Of a stretch of 64,000 bases of DNA, positions 60,123-64,000 are shown in pieces. How positions within the stretch are numbered: the first letter of the stretch is position 1; each line of letters begins with the position of its first letter. The position numbers and the translations under genes are program-made. The notes beneath the pieces were generated by a model. It was not told the origin of the DNA, searched no databases, and saw only the letters and a list, made by a program, of their open reading frames with translations. The DNA comes from Planctomycetota bacterium (GTDB taxonomy: Bacteria > Planctomycetota > Planctomycetia > Planctomycetales > Planctomycetaceae). Location: NCBI GenBank assembly GCA_018242525.1, contig JAFEBS010000049.1, positions 57,983 through 121,982 on the forward strand, given 5' to 3'.

Positions 60123-61931
60123 TCAAGAAGTCATGGCAGGGCGAACATCGGCAGGCCTATTGGAGTCTACCGGCGACGAATCGACAAGTCGGGCGGCATT
60201 TTCGACGGCCCGTGCGAGGGCCGCCACGGTAAAGATCATCGGATAAAGTCTTTCAAAATACCAGAGTTTGGCGAAGTACAACCCGATGGGAGCGGGTTGC
60301 CTGAACGAATCCTCTGAAACTCGATCCAGCAGCCAGCTTACACCACGCTGACAGGCCTTGTCGGCAAAGGGTACCGAAAGCAGGGCCTCGACCGCCAGAG
60401 CTGTCTCCTCGACAGAGGACGGTGTCTGCAAATTCCCCCCCCATCCCCCATCTTGATTTTGTGCTGACACCAGCCACTGAATTGCTCGCTGAGGAACCTC
60501 ATCGGAAAGCCGATCCCAGTCGCGATAGGCTGCCAATCCCTTGGAAACACCGTACGTGGGATTCTCTTCATCCGTCGCAAACTGGTTCCCAAACCACAAT
60601 GGTAACCAGGCTCCGTCGCTGCGCTGGGTTCTGGCGAGAAATCCGAAACCGGCGGTCACCGCCCGCTCGATCCGGCTGCCTGGTTTCGGCGATGGCTGCC
60701 AGGCGCGGATCGCACGCAAAGTGTGTGCTGTCAGATCTGGAGTGCTTCGATCAAACGGCAAGGCGCCCCATCCTCGGCAAAATGTTGGCCAACCTCCATC
60801 GGAATTCTGCAGGTCCAGCAGCCAACCGATTCCCGCCGACGCCGCTTCCCGAACTCGCTCACAGTCCGGACGCAGTTTCAACAGAGCCAGGATGGCACCT
60901 GGAGTGTCATCCGCATCCGGAACTCCCCCCGACAAATTCGTCCAGGCCCAGCCCCCCGGCGCAGCATTTGTGTACCGATGCACCTTTCGATGCTGTTGAC
61001 TCAACAGCCATGTGATCAACGCGTCGACCATGGAATCGTCCAGTTCCTCACCGGCTAGTGCGTTGATACTGAGTGTCGTCGCCCAGGTCGCCAGGTTTGT
61101 ATCGATCGGCCAACTACCATCCGGACGAACCGAATTGACCAGGAAACTCAGTCCCTGCTTCGCGACGGGATGATCGGTCAATCCCATCGAGACCAGGCTC
61201 ATGGTTACAAAACTGGTCAATGGCGTCGCTTCCAGGAATCCACCGCTTTCGGGTTGAATGGAAGTCAGCCGTCGCAGTGTCGGTTTCACGGCCGCGCGGC
61301 GAATCCAGCGAATCAACGGATTCCACGACGGGGCGTGAAAGTGTCGGGCCTGGCCGATCGCAATTAAAGCCGGCAGCGCATAACTGACAACCGGCAGTCG
61401 GATCCATTGGAAAAACCGATGCGGCAGCCACCCCAATTCAAACGGCAACGGAGAGATCTTGTTCCACGGAAGCAGGCCAGCCAGGGCGCATTGAGTCAGA
61501 ATCGGAACCGAAAATGTGTGGTCCTTGCCGTAGCGGGCGCGAATGGCGTCGAAGCCTCCCTGAGCCTCAACATGAGCGGTTGCTCGTTCCACAACCTGGG
61601 GATGGCTGGTCGCCGCGCCGGTCATGTGAAAACTGGCGTAGGCAAGCATGCTGGTCGAGATGTTGCTGTGACTGAGAACCGTGTCTCCCCAGCCGCCGTC
61701 GGGATTCTGGTGTTTTGCCAGCCAGTCCACCCCGCCATCGATCAAGGAACGAAATTCGTCCGATCGATGGGGTTGCTGATTGATCATCGATTGAAAGGCG
61801 GCGATCGCCGTCGCCGTCGACAGGGGGGACGACGACAATTCTCCTTCCCAATGCCCCGCCGGAACTGCTTCGCCCAACAACGCCCGGGCTGCTGTCTGGT
61901 ATCCGCGTTCCAGTCGTTCAGTCGTCAGCAT
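60123..61931 (-). CDS. shc: Squalene-hopene cyclase family protein
   Basis: The 602-residue protein has the double alpha-barrel repeats of triterpene cyclases, with QW-type motifs such as QNPDGGWGDT, VRPDGSWPID, QNSDGGWPTF, QRSDGAWLPLWFGNQ and QNQDGGWGG. The protonating DxDDT motif is D339-A-D341-D342-T343 (VPDADDTPG). SHC cyclises squalene to hopene in the membrane. Usual length is 630-720, so it is slightly short, and a related substrate cannot be excluded. It is the first gene of the operon containing the DUF116-synthase fusion, and no hpn genes are next to it. Confidence 0.85.
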   Translation of the reverse strand: MLTTERLERGYQTAARALLGEAVPAGHWEGELSSSPLSTATAIAAFQSMINQQPHRSDEFRSLIDGGVDWLAKHQNPDGGWGDTVLSHSNISTSMLAYASFHMTGAATSHPQVVERATAHVEAQGGFDAIRARYGKDHTFSVPILTQCALAGLLPWNKISPLPFELGWLPHRFFQWIRLPVVSYALPALIAIGQARHFHAPSWNPLIRWIRRAAVKPTLRRLTSIQPESGGFLEATPLTSFVTMSLVSMGLTDHPVAKQGLSFLVNSVRPDGSWPIDTNLATWATTLSINALAGEELDDSMVDALITWLLSQQHRKVHRYTNAAPGGWAWTNLSGGVPDADDTPGAILALLKLRPDCERVREAASAGIGWLLDLQNSDGGWPTFCRGWGALPFDRSTPDLTAHTLRAIRAWQPSPKPGSRIERAVTAGFGFLARTQRSDGAWLPLWFGNQFATDEENPTYGVSKGLAAYRDWDRLSDEVPQRAIQWLVSAQNQDGGWGGNLQTPSSVEETALAVEALLSVPFADKACQRGVSWLLDRVSEDSFRQPAPIGLYFAKLWYFERLYPMIFTVAALARAVENAARLVDSSPVDSNRPADVRPAMTS

Positions 61932-62173
61932 TCGGCACTCTGGTCATCTGATCCGTGGTGAATAATCCGGTTATGTCGATTGTACGGTGATTGGCGCCGT
62001 ATTCGTAGTGACCGACAATTCCAGGTTGCTCGCCATCGGCCAAAAACGCAGATACTCTCGTAGGCCGCAGGATGCGTAAGCTGGATCGAGTCACCGCCGT
62101 ACAGTCCTGAACACGGCCCTGCCGATAAGTCCTCAAGCCCACAGCAGAACAATCCGCTCCTCAGGATGCCCTC

Positions 62174-63832
62174 ATGAAAACATCTGCGATCCGCAGCCTT
62201 CGCCGCAAACTGGCCGCGAATCTTCCCGTGTTTGGAATGTGGGTCACCCTGGAATCCCCCACCGTCACCGAAATGGCCGTCGCACTGGGACTCGACTGGG
62301 TTGTGATCGATGCGGAGCATGGCCACCTGGACTGGAAGGAAATCGTCGAACATCTGCGAGCAACCGTCCGCAGCGAGACCGTCGCATTGGTTCGCATCGC
62401 CGAGTTGAACGGCAGCCTGATCAAACGCGCCCTGGATATCGGTGCCGACGGGATCGTCATTCCGTGGATTGAAACTGCCGAACAGTTGAAGCAGGCGGTG
62501 GCCTACTCGCGCTATCCGACGGACGGTCTGCGCGGCATCGGGGCCGAGCGCGCCACCTGCTGGGGACACTGCTTCGTCGAACACGCGACGGAAGCGAATG
62601 AAAATGTCCTGGTCGTTCCAATCATTGAAACGATCGCCACCGCTCGACAAGTCCCGATGATGTGCCAGGTGGATGGAGTTGAATTGCTCTGGTTCGGCCC
62701 GGCGGACTATTCGTCCACGGCTGGCTATCGGGGCCAGTGGGAAGGACCGGGCGTTGCCGACCAGATTCTGAAAATGAAGGATACCATCCGCGCCGCGGGC
62801 AAACATTGCGGCGTCCTGGCCACCAGCATTGACAACATCCAGGAACGACAGGCTCAAGGATTCCGCGCGATTGGCCTGGGGATGGATTCCGGCTTGCTGC
62901 TGCGATCCTTGAAAGCGTCTCTGGCCGCCGTTGGCCGCGATCTGACCATACGTGCCTCATTGACCCCCGACTGGACGCCACCTCTCAAGGCCGCTCCGCT
63001 GTCTCGTCCTCCTGAAACATTGCGGCCCGATCGAATGGAAGTCATGAACCCCGTCGGCAGCGGGCCGAAGGTAGAAATCTCCCGCGGAGTCACATTTGAG
63101 TGCCTGGTTGGACGTCATAACCAGGCGAAAAACCTGACGACCGGCATCGTGACGTTCGCTCCGGGTGCCGTCCTGCCCTGTCACTCACACACGTTTACGG
63201 AATCGATCACGTTGCTCAGTGGCTCGATGACCGTCGAAATCGAAGGACGCGGTTATGCGTTAAAGCGTCTGGACAATGCGGTCATCCCCGCCGGGCTGGC
63301 TCATTCCGCGCGAAATACCTCCACTTCCGAAGTCGCGGTCGTGCAGATCGCGATGGCCACAGATACGCCGGCCCGGGTGCTGGTCGAGAAGTTCTTTTCA
63401 CGACGGATGATGCCCGATGATTCAACGGAAATCGCCGGTACGGAACGAATCAACCGGTTTGCCACCGCCATGCGCGGCGTCGCCGGTCCGAATACCGAGT
63501 TTATTGACTGCTTCAACGAAGACCTGATGCCTGGACTTGAAATGAGCGGAGGCTACGGCCTGTTCCAGCCGGGCGGACGCCTTCCCGCTCACGTTCACGA
63601 CTTCGACGAATCGATCTGCATCATCTCGGGCCAGGCGACCTGCATCGTGGAAGGACGCAGGTACCTGATGAGTGACTGTTCGACAGCCCTGCAACCCCGG
63701 GGGCGAGTTCACTATTTCATCAACGAATCTTCGGGCCCGATGGAAATGCTCTGGGTCTACGCGGGACCGAAGCCAGAACGAATCATTGTCGACGAGAAGT
63801 GTGCCACCGTGGAAGGAAACCCCTGGCGATGA
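62174..63832 (+). CDS. HpcH/HpaI aldolase fused to two cupin domains
   Basis: The 552-residue protein has a class II HpcH/HpaI aldolase domain (about 1-265), with H49 (AEHGH), R74, metal ligands E152 (IIETIATA) and D178 (FGPADYS). Then follow two cupin units, about 300-395 (PGAVLPCHSHTFTESITLLS) and about 440-540 (PGGRLPAHVHDFDESICIIS), each with the HxH and Glu metal pattern. HpcH/HpaI enzymes cleave or form 2-oxo-acid aldol products such as hydroxy-oxo-heptanedioate. The bicupin might bind or isomerise the product. It diverges from shc with 242 bp between. Confidence 0.85.
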   Translation: MKTSAIRSLRRKLAANLPVFGMWVTLESPTVTEMAVALGLDWVVIDAEHGHLDWKEIVEHLRATVRSETVALVRIAELNGSLIKRALDIGADGIVIPWIETAEQLKQAVAYSRYPTDGLRGIGAERATCWGHCFVEHATEANENVLVVPIIETIATARQVPMMCQVDGVELLWFGPADYSSTAGYRGQWEGPGVADQILKMKDTIRAAGKHCGVLATSIDNIQERQAQGFRAIGLGMDSGLLLRSLKASLAAVGRDLTIRASLTPDWTPPLKAAPLSRPPETLRPDRMEVMNPVGSGPKVEISRGVTFECLVGRHNQAKNLTTGIVTFAPGAVLPCHSHTFTESITLLSGSMTVEIEGRGYALKRLDNAVIPAGLAHSARNTSTSEVAVVQIAMATDTPARVLVEKFFSRRMMPDDSTEIAGTERINRFATAMRGVAGPNTEFIDCFNEDLMPGLEMSGGYGLFQPGGRLPAHVHDFDESICIISGQATCIVEGRRYLMSDCSTALQPRGRVHYFINESSGPMEMLWVYAGPKPERIIVDEKCATVEGNPWR

Positions 63833-64000
63833 TCGGCGAGTACGATTGAGAATACACCCGCGGCTAACGCCCGATGGCACTTACTTTAGCCATGTCACTC
63901 GACGCGTGAGCGAGGGAGGGCGGGAATTAACGCGATGCCTCGCTGACGCTTTGGGCTGCATTGTGAGCCGCACTGCGCTAGTGCCACACCCCGAAAACGG
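63833..64000. repeat. Terminal spacer with dispersed-repeat words
   Basis: No gene is supported. ATGGCACTTACTTT at 63874-63887 and TTGTGAGCCGCAC at 63961-63973 match the spacer at 4037-4061. GAGCGAGG and CCTCGCTGAC between them form a further inverted pair. The element continues past the window. Confidence 0.55.

Overview
The window is about 64 kb of GC-rich, gene-dense DNA. Its gene content points to a member of the Planctomycetota. Indicators are a stand-alone RsmH outside any division/cell-wall cluster, a squalene-hopene-type cyclase beside a DUF116-polyprenyl synthase fusion, an ExbB with three consecutive ExbD proteins and large TPR partners, a PilM/N/O type IV pilus operon with many prepilins, small lipoproteins, and many dispersed intergenic palindromes. 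Assignments rest on motifs read from the translations, with no database search.

Layout. 1-236 is the 3' end of an enoyl-ACP reductase gene, followed by a 157-bp tandem repeat. 667-7162 (+) holds a NUDIX hydrolase and then a six-gene set: 3-beta-HSD-like SDR, GT21-like glycosyltransferase, alpha/beta-hydrolase-like protein, KAS III, metallo-beta-lactamase-fold hydrolase and UGT-like glycosyltransferase. Most junctions overlap, and the set looks like a lipid or glycolipid pathway. 7847-17600 (-) carries a small membrane protein, glycyl-tRNA synthetase, ComB-like phosphatase, the pilus operon (four prepilin-like proteins, PilM, PilN, PilO) and a 59-residue ORF with its own terminator. Pyruvate carboxylase (+) follows, then a MITE-like repeat.

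21650-25545 (-) encodes a short UvrA paralogue and a ceramidase-fold protein lacking the usual nucleophile motif. After a GC-rich repeat island and a TIM-barrel sugar isomerase (+) comes the TPR-TPR-ExbB-ExbD-ExbD-ExbD operon (-, 34746 to 27452). An ImuA-like protein and LexA (-) precede a lipase/truncated-hemoglobin pair and an OmpA-family lipoprotein (+), which ends at a bidirectional terminator shared with rsmH (-). Next are a methyltransferase divergent from a TetR regulator with a clear palindromic operator, and an ECF sigma factor / membrane protein / beta-lactamase-family hydrolase operon (-).

46403-55332 holds a small lipoprotein (-), a 2OG-Fe(II) oxygenase, an unknown protein, tRNA-His with a terminator, a LolD/MacB-like ABC transporter with a histidine-rich loop, RsmB, a NagA-like deacetylase and a secreted lactonase-type propeller (all +). 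The last block (-, 61931 to 55352) is a terpenoid-type operon: squalene-hopene cyclase, DUF116-polyprenyl synthase, prenyltransferase-beta-like protein, amidase and a small lipoprotein. An HpcH/HpaI aldolase-bicupin fusion (+) closes the window.

The two most interesting systems are the 1.2-7.2 kb lipid/glycosylation cluster and the 55.7-61.9 kb terpenoid operon. No CRISPR array, rRNA, integrase or transposase gene was seen.
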